26,814 nt of DNA. Origin: a virus. Under the pieces are notes generated by a model. It worked only from the letters and a program-made list of their open reading frames with translations. It was not told where the DNA came from and made no database searches. Every line of letters begins with the position of its first letter. The stretch's first letter is position 1. The position numbers and the translations under genes were made by a program. The stretch spans positions 1-26,814 of IMG/VR virus record IMGVR_UViG_3300034111_000785; one strand, given 5' to 3'. This document shows positions 1-10,855 of this stretch, piece by piece.

Positions 1-275
1 AACTGGAAAAAGACGGTTACTACATCACTGGGCGCGGACAGAAGGGCAACCAGTTCGTGATCGTGCCGCCTGAGTCTAACGCTGACGTGATGGGTGGCTA
101 CGCCCGGCAGGCGCTAGATTCGCTGAGCCGAGGCTTCATCCTTGGAACCAGCACGCGACTGGACACACTCTCCAAGCGCGACCGCGACCGCCACGAATCG
201 CTGCTGGCAAAAATGGCCACACGATTGGCGTTGCTGAAACTTCCAATTAGAGAAGCGAGAAAGTTGCTAAAATGA
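1..275 (+). CDS. 3' end of an unrecognised phage protein (partial)
   Basis: An open frame enters from the left edge (first full codon at position 3) and ends with TGA at 273-275, giving about 90 residues. A GTG at 57 could be a start, but the frame stays open upstream to the window edge, so I treat the gene as truncated by the window. The visible part is hydrophilic, with a C-terminal basic helical stretch rich in Arg, Lys and Leu after TLSKRDRDRHESL. No family motif is recognisable. Its stop overlaps the start of the next gene as ATGA, so the two are probably translated together. Function unknown. Confidence 0.6.
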   Translation, partial: LEKDGYYITGRGQKGNQFVIVPPESNADVMGGYARQALDSLSRGFILGTSTRLDTLSKRDRDRHESLLAKMATRLALLKLPIREARKLLK

Positions 276-411
276 AACCCCCGCCCGTCACCTGCACCCT
301 CTGCGGCGCGCTGGCTCGCCGACATCTGAACCTGTGGCAGTGCCGCCGGAATCCGCGCCACATTGCGGACCTGCTGCGGCGGGTCTGGTTCGAGTGCGGG
401 CCAAGCGGGAA

Positions 412-415
<4 letters not shown>
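272..415 (+). CDS. small Cys-containing protein (47 aa)
   Basis: The ATG at 272 overlaps the upstream stop (ATGA), and the 47-residue frame ends with TAA at 413-415. It starts with MKPPPVTCTLCG and contains Cys8-x2-Cys11, then Cys24 and His30 further on, so a small zinc ribbon is plausible. Cys42 lies near the C-terminus. The stop overlaps that of the convergent glycosyltransferase gene. The frame is short, so evidence that it is real rests on the coupled start and the CxxC motif. Function unknown; it could be a small DNA-, RNA- or protein-binding factor. Confidence 0.45.
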
Positions 416-2980
<2,565 letters not shown>

Positions 2981-2992
2981 GTGGCGCACTAT

Positions 2993-3009
2993 TTACGAAA
3001 GTCGCGTAA
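2993..3009. promoter_or_regulatory. TTACG-N7-CGTAA inverted repeat (site 1)
   Basis: TTACG (2993-2997) and CGTAA (3005-3009) are an inverted repeat with a 7-nt centre, followed by AAAG. The site sits in the only gap between the leftward operon (start 2980) and the rightward virion genes (start 3052). The same arrangement recurs at 13282-13298 and 19759-19774, each upstream of a virion block. Here the TTGAC element of the other two sites is missing. Best read as an operator or part of a divergent promoter. Confidence 0.6.
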
Positions 3010-3051
3010 AAAGCAATTGCCTTTTTGCTGCGTCCGTGTAAATCGGGAGTC

Positions 3052-3732
3052 GTGTCCTTCACCATTGCCAACGCACTTGCACGTTTGTCGGGCAGCAAAT
3101 TCAATATGTTCCTCACCCAAAACGGTGTGATGAGCAACGTCCAGCAGCTTCAACGGCTGAACGAAGTGCTGGAAAAGTTTTACGACCGTGGCGATTGGCG
3201 AGGCGTCCATCAAAACGTCAGTCTGACCAGCGTTAGCGGCGTGATTACACTGACATCCTCCTACCTGCGGCTGGATGGGTTGGGGATTCCGGCAAACAAT
3301 TTCGTCGTGCCGATCAAAAACATGGCGTTCGCCTATCAGGTTGGCGGGCCGATGATTCAGGACTGGACGAATTACGGAAAAACCATCGCGATTGACATGG
3401 GCGAAAACTCGTCCGGTCTGCGACAGTATCAGATTACCGGCAGCGCCACGGCAAACGATGCCCTGACCTTTTCCGGGTTGGCTCGCCGCCGGTTCAACTG
3501 GATCACCGACACCTCAACGGTGGTGGTGCCTGACTGTTTTGGAGCGTTGCAGACAGGCGTTCGCGCGATGGCGGCGGAGGACGAAAACGACATCGCGACG
3601 GCCAAGGAGTTGTGGAGTCAGGCGTTCGCCGAGCTGGACGACAACCACGAGGAATTTGAAGCGCCGCAAAGCTCTGGCATTTTGCAACTTGACCCGCTAT
3701 TCACGGCGGCTCGCATCCCGAATATCCTGTGA
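3052..3732 (+). CDS. putative head-tail connector or other structural protein
   Basis: A 226-aa frame. The frame is open to a TTG at 3025, but the GTG at 3052 is the better start: it gives an N-terminus MSFTIANALARL and leaves room for the upstream control site. GGAG lies only two bases before it, so it is a poor SD. The protein has an N-terminal helix region, a beta-rich middle and an acidic helical C-terminus (residues about 170-205, with EDENDIATAKELW) resembling adaptor-type proteins. I do not recognise the family. Position as the first gene of the rightward virion cluster, coupled by GTGA to the next gene, supports a structural role. The connector assignment is inference only. Confidence 0.55.
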   Translation: MSFTIANALARLSGSKFNMFLTQNGVMSNVQQLQRLNEVLEKFYDRGDWRGVHQNVSLTSVSGVITLTSSYLRLDGLGIPANNFVVPIKNMAFAYQVGGPMIQDWTNYGKTIAIDMGENSSGLRQYQITGSATANDALTFSGLARRRFNWITDTSTVVVPDCFGALQTGVRAMAAEDENDIATAKELWSQAFAELDDNHEEFEAPQSSGILQLDPLFTAARIPNIL

Positions 3733-4334
3733 GCAATTTCCAAGACGACTATCTCGATCAAATTTACGGCAAGCTGCCGACAGACTTTCCGATGACAGGC
3801 GGAGTTTCGTTGGCAAAAAAAGTCGCGCCGCAAAAAACTGACTACCGTTCCGCGTATGTCAGCCAGCTTGAGGCCATGTCGCAGAAGGCGCTTACGTCAG
3901 GTTACGGCGGAAACGCGCAGCAGGCTTGGCAGAATCCGCCGCCTGTGATGGGCAATCCTGAGTCCGCGCGAGAATTTCGGGCGCGCAGTGGGCGAATTTC
4001 GTCTCGCGTCGCGCCCGGAGCCGGAAGCGGACCCGGAGGCGGTCTGGTCAGCGGAGGAATGGCCGGAAGCGCAAGGTCGTTCGCTGAGACGTTTCCGGTT
4101 GCGCCGGGACAGCGGCCAGGTGAATCCGGGTTTATCGGACCGATTCAGAGCGGAAGAGTTGCTGGCGGAATGGCAACTATTTTCCCGCAAAAGCCAGCGC
4201 CATCATGGCAATCGTCCACCGCTGACGAGCGGGCGCAAATGGATAAAACGTATGGTCCGAAGTTTGGCGTAACCAGAATCACCCCGGCGGTATCCACAGA
4301 CCCGCGAAAATTTGCCGACAAGCTGTTCGCCTAA
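3729..4334 (+). CDS. Gly/Ser/Pro-rich virion-associated protein, unknown
   Basis: A 201-aa frame starting with GTG at 3729, which overlaps the upstream stop (GTGA). The N-terminal 50 residues are ordinary and acidic (MSNFQDDYLDQIYGKL). The middle, residues about 70-160, is low-complexity and rich in Gly, Ser, Arg and Pro, and is probably disordered. No transmembrane segment, Cys cluster or enzymatic motif is visible. It lies between two other structural-type genes. A flexible linker or minor head/tail protein is plausible, but function is unknown. Confidence 0.6.
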   Translation: MSNFQDDYLDQIYGKLPTDFPMTGGVSLAKKVAPQKTDYRSAYVSQLEAMSQKALTSGYGGNAQQAWQNPPPVMGNPESAREFRARSGRISSRVAPGAGSGPGGGLVSGGMAGSARSFAETFPVAPGQRPGESGFIGPIQSGRVAGGMATIFPQKPAPSWQSSTADERAQMDKTYGPKFGVTRITPAVSTDPRKFADKLFA

Positions 4335-4339
4335 CTGAT

Positions 4340-5179
4340 ATGCCGGAGTTCGATCATTCCCAAATCCCGACACCGTTCAATCCGCGCGAAGCGTTTAACC
4401 GCCGTCGCACGGATCATCGCGGCGTGGTGGAATCGCAGAACATGGCGTTGCGTGCGCAGCAACAGATCATCAACGAAAACATCTCTCAGCAGCGGTTCGG
4501 GTTGCAGCAGCAAAGGCTGGAGCTGGAGCAAATGAAGGCACAGGCCGAAATGGCAAAGGAAGCCGCGATGATTCGCCAGCAGATGCAGACCGAGGCGCAC
4601 ATTGCCGGTGCGATAAGCGGACTCGCCAAGCTGTCGCCGACCGACCCGGAATACGCTACGCGCATGGCGGAAGTGTTTCAGGCAAACCCGATGGCGCGCA
4701 CCGACCCAACGGTTCACTCGTTGGTTTCCAGCCATCTAAAGGTGCGCGAAACCATTGATACCACTTCGGAACAAATCCGCGCCACGCGGGAACGTATTGC
4801 CGCCGAGAAAGCTGCCACGATGGCGCTGCGCGATGACGCCAAGGCGCGCGAAGACGCGAAGTTTGTGGACGATTCAAACAAGACCGTGCTGGAAAATCAG
4901 GCGGCAGGTGAACTTGCGGAAAAGATGAATCTCAAGCCGTCAGCGATTCGTGACGGTAAGATTGTCTTCGGCGAAGGCGATAAGGCCAGTCAGGGCACGC
5001 GAAAGGTCGTCACCGACCCGACTGGAATGAAGACCGTGACCGAGACGCGGCCCATTACGGACGCCGCGCCGGTCACTCCCGCGCCAGCGACCGCCGCAAC
5101 GGCGCGTCCAATTTTCAAAGACGCCAAAGGCAGAAGGGCATACAAAAACCCGGACGGAACATTTGAGGAAATTCCGTGA
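4340..5179 (+). CDS. coiled-coil protein, probable internal virion component
   Basis: A 279-aa frame starting at the ATG five bases after the previous stop. Residues about 30-90 are a Gln-rich heptad region (FGLQQQRLELEQMKAQAEMA) and residues about 130-195 form a second long charged helix, so a rod-like coiled coil is likely. The C-terminal quarter is Thr/Ala/Pro-rich and ends with a small FKDAKGRRAYKNPDG element, often seen at the end of phage proteins that precede large ejection proteins. It is three bases upstream of the 1890-aa gene, so joint packaging or ejection with that product is a reasonable guess. No enzyme motif found. Confidence 0.62.
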   Translation: MPEFDHSQIPTPFNPREAFNRRRTDHRGVVESQNMALRAQQQIINENISQQRFGLQQQRLELEQMKAQAEMAKEAAMIRQQMQTEAHIAGAISGLAKLSPTDPEYATRMAEVFQANPMARTDPTVHSLVSSHLKVRETIDTTSEQIRATRERIAAEKAATMALRDDAKAREDAKFVDDSNKTVLENQAAGELAEKMNLKPSAIRDGKIVFGEGDKASQGTRKVVTDPTGMKTVTETRPITDAAPVTPAPATAATARPIFKDAKGRRAYKNPDGTFEEIP

Positions 5180-5182
5180 CGC

Positions 5183-8100
5183 ATGGCTTTCGATTCCTCG
5201 TCCGCCGTTCTTGAAGAACCAGTAGGCTTCGATGCCTCAACTGCCGTTGAGGATACCGGGTTTGATCCGTCCAGCGCGCAACCGGAAGGGTCTGCGCCTG
5301 AACCAGACCGCTCTTTTGGAAGCGCGCTCAAATACGGCATAGATCAGCCTCTTGAAAATCTTGGGACAACAGCGGAAGTGCTTGGTCAGCCGGAATTTGG
5401 AGGCGCGTTAAAGAACATCGTCAAAGCGCCGGAAAACTACGAGTCCGCCGCCTCGCGTTTCGTTAAACCGCAAGAAGGCGACTTCACCCTTCTGGGATTT
5501 GCTCCGGCACAACTTCCACGCGCCATTGTGGAGCAATTCGGACAAGCTGCCGGTTCGCTAATTTCCCGCGTGGCGGGCGGTCTTGCTGGCGGCTTTATTG
5601 CTGGAGGCGCTGGCGCTGCGGCAACTTCTCCAACCGGACCAGGTGCCATTGTTGGCGGAGGCGTTGCTGCCGCACCAGGAGTTGTCGCCGGTCAATTCGT
5701 TGGGCCGTTTCTGTTTGGAGCATTGCAAACCATCGGCCCGGTGGCGCTCGAACGCGCACGGCGCAATGGACGCACGGAGCCAACCGGCGAAGACATAGCG
5801 GCATCGCTGACAACGGCGATGGCGAGCGGCGCACTGGATTCCATTGGAGCGCAATATCTGCCCGGCGGAAAAGCTGTCATGGGGCCGGTAATGGAACGGA
5901 TCATCAAAGGATTTACCGGAGAATTTCTGACGGAAACGGCGCAATCGGTGACTGAACAGTTTGGGCAAAGCGTTGCCACAAAACACGGATTGGAAATTGA
6001 TCCGCGTGAAGCCGTTGGCGAAGGCGTGATCGGTGGCGGGACTGGCGCGGCATCCGTTGCCGTCACTGCGCCATTGCTCAAGTCCGAAGCGCCCAAGACG
6101 GCAGCAGCCGTGGAAGCGACCATTTCGCGCACCCAGCCTGTCACCGTGACCGTGCCGGAAGTCGCGCCGCCGAATCTGCCGAGCGGCAGTCTTGGTCCAC
6201 CTGACCCAATCGTGGCGGAGGCGGAAGCAGCCGGTGCGCCGCAGACTGCCGCCGCGCTCAACCAGACGATGCCGCAAAAGCCGTTCGCGCCGCGCATTGA
6301 GGAACCGGGCACGCCGACGCCATACGGGCGCGAGACGGACGTGTATGACGTGACCGCAAGAATGGAGCGCAAACCATCTTCGCCAGCCCCGTCGGGCACA
6401 CCCACACCGGAACAACCGCCTTCGGTGGCTGGCGCACTTTCACCCGAGCCGACACGCACGGAGCCGTCGCCGGTCGCTACCCCGGCGGCGGCTGTGCAGG
6501 ATGCGGCAAAGCCGGTGGAACAGATGACGCCAGAGGAGCATAGGATGGATCAAGCGCGTCGTATTCAGTCCGTGATTGAAGCGCGCGATCAACTTGCAAT
6601 GCTTCAAGAACTTGGTGCAGATGAGGCCGCCATTAAGAAGGCAAAAGACAAGGTGGAAAACGCCGAGATTGGTGTTGTCGATGTACGCCAACAAGACGCA
6701 AGAGAAGTAATACAGCGAGCAATCCGCAACGGGAAGCCGTTTAATGCTGAACTTGCAAAGTTAGCGCAAGAAGCTGGATTTGAATTACCAGAAGGCTGGA
6801 CGCAGCGCGGCAACCTGTGGCATCCGCCGGAAGCGAAGTCCCCCGCACCTTCACCCGAGCCGACACGCACGGAGCCGTCGCCGGTCGCTACCCCGGCGGC
6901 GGCTGTGCCGGAAGCGAAGGCTGCTGAACCTACACAGCAGCAATACGACGCGATGGTTGCGGCTGATCGAGTAAAAAACTTAAAGCGACTCAAAGAGGAA
7001 CGCAAAGACTTGATTTCGCAGTATGGAAATCAAGGTGAAAAGCATCCGCTTGGAAGGATGATTGGCGGGCTGAATCCTGCCGCCGTGAAGCTACAATCCA
7101 TTCGTGGACAAATCGCACAACTTGAACGGCTGATTGGCGAAACAAAACCGGAGAAGCCGGTGATGACTCCAATCTCAGGCACGAACGCTAGGCGCGAGAT
7201 GGGATTGCTTTACGATGTGAAATTTGGAGAGCGAACAGGGAAGATTGGAAAAAGCAATTTAGGGAAGTGGTATGCGGTGGAAAACGGCGAGATTGTCACG
7301 CAAGATTTTCGCACCGCTGCGGAAGCGCGTGATGCTTGGGCAAAGTCAAAGCCCACCCCCGCGCCATCGCCCGCGCCCGCAGCGCAGGCCTCCGCCCGCA
7401 TCCAGCTCAAGTCCGGTCCCGCGACCTACTCCGTGGTGGAGCAACTGCCGCCGCAGAAAGGCGACCAGCCCGGCGAGGTCTATTTCCGCGTGAAGAACGA
7501 GCGCACCGGCGAGGAACAGACCGTCGAGGCGGCGGATATGAAGCCGGTGAAGGCGAAGGGCGGGAAGGCGAAGTCTGACAGAATCGAGTCAGCCTTGGAT
7601 AGCGCCATTGACGCGCTGAAACCGAGCAAAGGCACGCTCTACGCCGACCCGCTTTTCATTCAGACCGTTGGTCGTCCCGCGTTGCGTGCCGCGCTCATGG
7701 TGGCACGCGCCGCCTATCGCGCCGGAAAGACCGTAGCGCAAGCCGTGGCAGAAGGCATCGCGCACCTGAAAACGCTGGTCAAGAATCTGGACGAAGCCAA
7801 GGCGCGCGAGTTCTTCGCTGCCGCTGGTTTGGATGATGGCAACCCGATTCCCGGCGAACCGGTCGAAGGCGGACGAGAGGGCGAATACTACACCCGCGTA
7901 GCCGAGCGCGACCAAGGCACGTTGAGCGACAACGCTTGGAACGTGGTTCGCAACCGCACCACGCTGCCGGACACGTTCAAAAAGGATTTGGACGAGGCCG
8001 CTAAAATCCTTCTTCAAACCAATGAAGGCGACTTGCGTTCCTCGCTAGACCGCTCCAAGGAAATGAGCGCATCTGGACTGAAGGACTACTTCAGCGGACT

Positions 8101-10855
8101 CACCGACCGGCGCAAGGCCGCGCTGCTTTTCCTGATAGCACAGAACGCCGCCACTCAGCGCGAGACGGCCACCGATCCGAAACAGATTGCCGCGCTCAAG
8201 GATGTGGAGGCGGAAGCCATCGCAGACTTTACCGACATGATGAGTCAGGGCGGCAAGCTGCTGAACATCGCTGGCCAGCTTTACGCCGCAATGCCGATGT
8301 CGCCCGACGCAAAGGTGATGGCAGCGGAGAAGCTGCTGGCGCGGATGACAGGCGGAAAGGCTGCGGAAGTGGAGGCGGCGCAAGCCAAGGACACGCTGAA
8401 AACCGCACTCGATGAGCAACTGAAAGGAATGGACGAATCCATCCGCGACATCATGCGGACGAAGCCCAAAGCGTCGTGGGACGAAATTCGCCAGCGCATC
8501 GCGGATGAAGTTGTCGCCAAGATGAATCTTGCCACGGAAGCGGAGCGCAAGGCGGCGACTGAAAAGATCATCGCCGACCTGAAAAAGCGCATGGAGAAGG
8601 TTCGCAAGGAACTGCTCGCCAAAATGAGCAAGCCCGGCAAACCCGGCAACAAGACCGCGCTCGACAAGCTGTGGAAGTTGTTCGAGATGGGCGCGCTGGA
8701 CGACGACACGCTAGCCAAGGTTTTCATGGAGAAAGCCGGGGTGCAGGAGTTCACGCCAGCGTTCCGCGACAAGCTCAAGAAGATGTATGAGGACGCCGAG
8801 GCCGCACCGGAAGGGATGCCGCGTGACCGCATCCTTGGCAACATCGCCGTGGAACTGGCTATCGCCAATCCCAAGACGTTCTCGTTCTGGTGGAACCTCG
8901 CCATGTCGATCAGCTACGGCAACATCCTTGGCGCGTTCACCACGATCTTCGTGAACAACCCGTTGGGATCAGCGGCTACGTCCGGCGAGATGACGATAAT
9001 GAGCGCGCTGTCGAACAAAGGCGCGCGAGCCGAGACGTTGAAAGGTGCGGTAAAGACGTGGGCGCGCTCGTTTGGCGACGGCGTGGCCATGATGCGCGAC
9101 TTGTGGAGCACAGGCGAGAACCTGCAAAAGATCAGCCAATTCGATTCCGCGCTCGTCAACAGTCCGGTGGAGTTGCTGGCGAAGATGGCGGAAGACCCGG
9201 CGTTCCCGAAGAAGTTCAAGCTCGCGGCCAAAGCGGTGTCGCAATACAAGTGGATCATGCGCGCCATGATGGCTGCGGATGCGGTGATTCGCTGGCCGGC
9301 ACGCGAGGCGGCACGCTTCACGCAGGCGGCGGCACTGGCAAAAGAGACGCGCCGACCGGGGCAATCGCTGGAAGACGCTGTGGATGAACTGAACTATCCC
9401 GGAGGGCGACCGGCGGCGGTCAGGGAATCGCGCGCACAGGCGGCACAGGAGCGCAAGGACGGCACGCTGAAAACCAAGCTGGACGAACGGCTGCGCGTCA
9501 TTCAGTTGCTCCAATCCAAGCTCTCGCCGGAAGGACGGGAAGCAGCCACAGAATCCGATGAACTGGCCAACTACGGCTCGCTGCTCAACGACCAGCCGCA
9601 GGACTTCATAGGCGTCATCGCCAGCGCCATCCTAAAGGTGGCGTTCCCGAGTAATACCAAGAGTGACATCCAGAAAGCTCTCGGCGGCGCGGCGCAACCA
9701 TTCGTTCGCTTTGTTCGCACCAGCGCCAACGCCACGCGCGTCATGCTGGACTACTCCGTTGGATACGGGGCGTTCCGTTACATGACGCGCAACTGGCCGG
9801 TTGTCGGCGCGGAATCGCTGGCTGGTGGAGTGAATCTAGTCGAGGGGCGCGCAGGCGACCGCCTCACCCAAGTCCGCATCCAGCGCGCCTATCTCGGCAT
9901 GGTGCTTTACGCCGGACTAGCCGCCATCTACGCGGCCATTGACGACGAGGAAGACCCTTACATTGACTTCATCGGCAGCGGTCCAACCACGCCGGATGAG
10001 CGGCGGCGCTTGCGGGACACTAAGCGTATGCGCTTCAATTCAATTAAAATTGGCGACACCTACATTCCGACCAATGTTGGGCCTTTGCAGCCGCTTGCTG
10101 GCATCCTAGCGCCGTTTCAGCGGATGCGGGACAACAAGAAGTGGCCGAAAGGAACCAGCAAAATTGTCGGAGAAAAGGTGCCGGAGATGGCAGGCGTAGC
10201 CGTCGCAAAGGGCATCGCCGACGCCATGATGAATCAGTCTTTCACGCGCTCACTGGCCGACCTACTGACGATGATTAACACAGGGAAAACTTCGTTTGGT
10301 GAAACGCCATCGGAGTTCATTGGCAAGAACGTGGCACAGTTCATTCCCGGCAATCTGCGCGGACTCTCGCAACTGGACGAGATTGTGAGTGGAAAAAAGG
10401 AACGCGCCGATGGATTCTTCGACACCGCCACGAACGCCATTGCGTTCTATGCGCCGAATGGGCGCGCCGTAACACTTCTTGGAGACGAGGTGGACGCCGG
10501 AAAGTCGATGGCGCTAAAGGCTGGAGAGAAGGTTTTCCAGTTCACAACTATGGCCGATGACAAGACGACGCTTTTTGTGGTTCGCAACGGTCTGTCTGTT
10601 CCTGACCGACAAGTGAAGTTAGACGGACGCAGGCAGACGTATAAAGAGTATAGCGATTACATCAAAGAGAGCGGAAAGATGATGCGGACTTGGCTGGAAA
10701 CGAAGAATCCCGAAACCGGCAAGACTGGCATGGAGATGTTGCAGGCAATTCCAGACGAAACGCCCGGCAAGAACGGCCAGACAACCAACCCGAGGAAAAA
10801 AGCGATGAACGGTCTGTGGGTAAAATTCCGCAGGGTTGCGCTGATGAAGCAATGA
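5183..10855 (+). CDS. giant polyvalent-type internal virion protein (1890 aa)
   Basis: By far the largest gene of the window. The N-terminus has three FDxS(S/T)A motifs within the first 35 residues. Residues about 120-190 are Gly/Ala-rich and hydrophobic and could contact membrane. Residues about 420-440 and 557-576 are identical Pro/Thr/Ala linkers (SPEPTRTEPSPVATPAAAV) that separate small modules; another Pro/Ala linker lies near residue 725. Residues about 1066-1153 are a long charged helix. Residues 1233-1263 (FWWNLAMSISYGNILGAFTT and following) and 1570-1595 are hydrophobic. The C-terminal part resembles large polyvalent-protein domains (LPD38-like), by recollection only. Such proteins are carried in the capsid and ejected into the host. 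I see no polymerase, protease or transglycosylase signature that I would defend. Confidence 0.8.
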   Translation: MAFDSSSAVLEEPVGFDASTAVEDTGFDPSSAQPEGSAPEPDRSFGSALKYGIDQPLENLGTTAEVLGQPEFGGALKNIVKAPENYESAASRFVKPQEGDFTLLGFAPAQLPRAIVEQFGQAAGSLISRVAGGLAGGFIAGGAGAAATSPTGPGAIVGGGVAAAPGVVAGQFVGPFLFGALQTIGPVALERARRNGRTEPTGEDIAASLTTAMASGALDSIGAQYLPGGKAVMGPVMERIIKGFTGEFLTETAQSVTEQFGQSVATKHGLEIDPREAVGEGVIGGGTGAASVAVTAPLLKSEAPKTAAAVEATISRTQPVTVTVPEVAPPNLPSGSLGPPDPIVAEAEAAGAPQTAAALNQTMPQKPFAPRIEEPGTPTPYGRETDVYDVTARMERKPSSPAPSGTPTPEQPPSVAGALSPEPTRTEPSPVATPAAAVQDAAKPVEQMTPEEHRMDQARRIQSVIEARDQLAMLQELGADEAAIKKAKDKVENAEIGVVDVRQQDAREVIQRAIRNGKPFNAELAKLAQEAGFELPEGWTQRGNLWHPPEAKSPAPSPEPTRTEPSPVATPAAAVPEAKAAEPTQQQYDAMVAADRVKNLKRLKEERKDLISQYGNQGEKHPLGRMIGGLNPAAVKLQSIRGQIAQLERLIGETKPEKPVMTPISGTNARREMGLLYDVKFGERTGKIGKSNLGKWYAVENGEIVTQDFRTAAEARDAWAKSKPTPAPSPAPAAQASARIQLKSGPATYSVVEQLPPQKGDQPGEVYFRVKNERTGEEQTVEAADMKPVKAKGGKAKSDRIESALDSAIDALKPSKGTLYADPLFIQTVGRPALRAALMVARAAYRAGKTVAQAVAEGIAHLKTLVKNLDEAKAREFFAAAGLDDGNPIPGEPVEGGREGEYYTRVAERDQGTLSDNAWNVVRNRTTLPDTFKKDLDEAAKILLQTNEGDLRSSLDRSKEMSASGLKDYFSGLTDRRKAALLFLIAQNAATQRETATDPKQIAALKDVEAEAIADFTDMMSQGGKLLNIAGQLYAAMPMSPDAKVMAAEKLLARMTGGKAAEVEAAQAKDTLKTALDEQLKGMDESIRDIMRTKPKASWDEIRQRIADEVVAKMNLATEAERKAATEKIIADLKKRMEKVRKELLAKMSKPGKPGNKTALDKLWKLFEMGALDDDTLAKVFMEKAGVQEFTPAFRDKLKKMYEDAEAAPEGMPRDRILGNIAVELAIANPKTFSFWWNLAMSISYGNILGAFTTIFVNNPLGSAATSGEMTIMSALSNKGARAETLKGAVKTWARSFGDGVAMMRDLWSTGENLQKISQFDSALVNSPVELLAKMAEDPAFPKKFKLAAKAVSQYKWIMRAMMAADAVIRWPAREAARFTQAAALAKETRRPGQSLEDAVDELNYPGGRPAAVRESRAQAAQERKDGTLKTKLDERLRVIQLLQSKLSPEGREAATESDELANYGSLLNDQPQDFIGVIASAILKVAFPSNTKSDIQKALGGAAQPFVRFVRTSANATRVMLDYSVGYGAFRYMTRNWPVVGAESLAGGVNLVEGRAGDRLTQVRIQRAYLGMVLYAGLAAIYAAIDDEEDPYIDFIGSGPTTPDERRRLRDTKRMRFNSIKIGDTYIPTNVGPLQPLAGILAPFQRMRDNKKWPKGTSKIVGEKVPEMAGVAVAKGIADAMMNQSFTRSLADLLTMINTGKTSFGETPSEFIGKNVAQFIPGNLRGLSQLDEIVSGKKERADGFFDTATNAIAFYAPNGRAVTLLGDEVDAGKSMALKAGEKVFQFTTMADDKTTLFVVRNGLSVPDRQVKLDGRRQTYKEYSDYIKESGKMMRTWLETKNPETGKTGMEMLQAIPDETPGKNGQTTNPRKKAMNGLWVKFRRVALMKQ
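6439..6497 (+). repeat. 59-bp exact direct repeat, copy 1
   Basis: Begins TTCACCCGAGCC and ends GGCGGCTGTGC inside the giant gene. It is base-for-base identical to 6850-6908, including third codon positions, so it is recent or maintained by recombination. It encodes a Pro/Thr/Ala linker. Confidence 0.95.
6850..6908 (+). repeat. 59-bp exact direct repeat, copy 2
   Basis: Second identical copy, 411 bp after the first and in the same frame (411 = 3 x 137). Recombination between copies would remove a 137-residue module without a frameshift. Confidence 0.95.

Noticed and set aside
5183-10855. Virion RNA polymerase of N4 type in the giant protein
   Set aside because: The size invites the idea, but I could not find T7-like polymerase motifs, and the gene is shorter than N4 vRNAP. 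A sensitive profile search would be needed.
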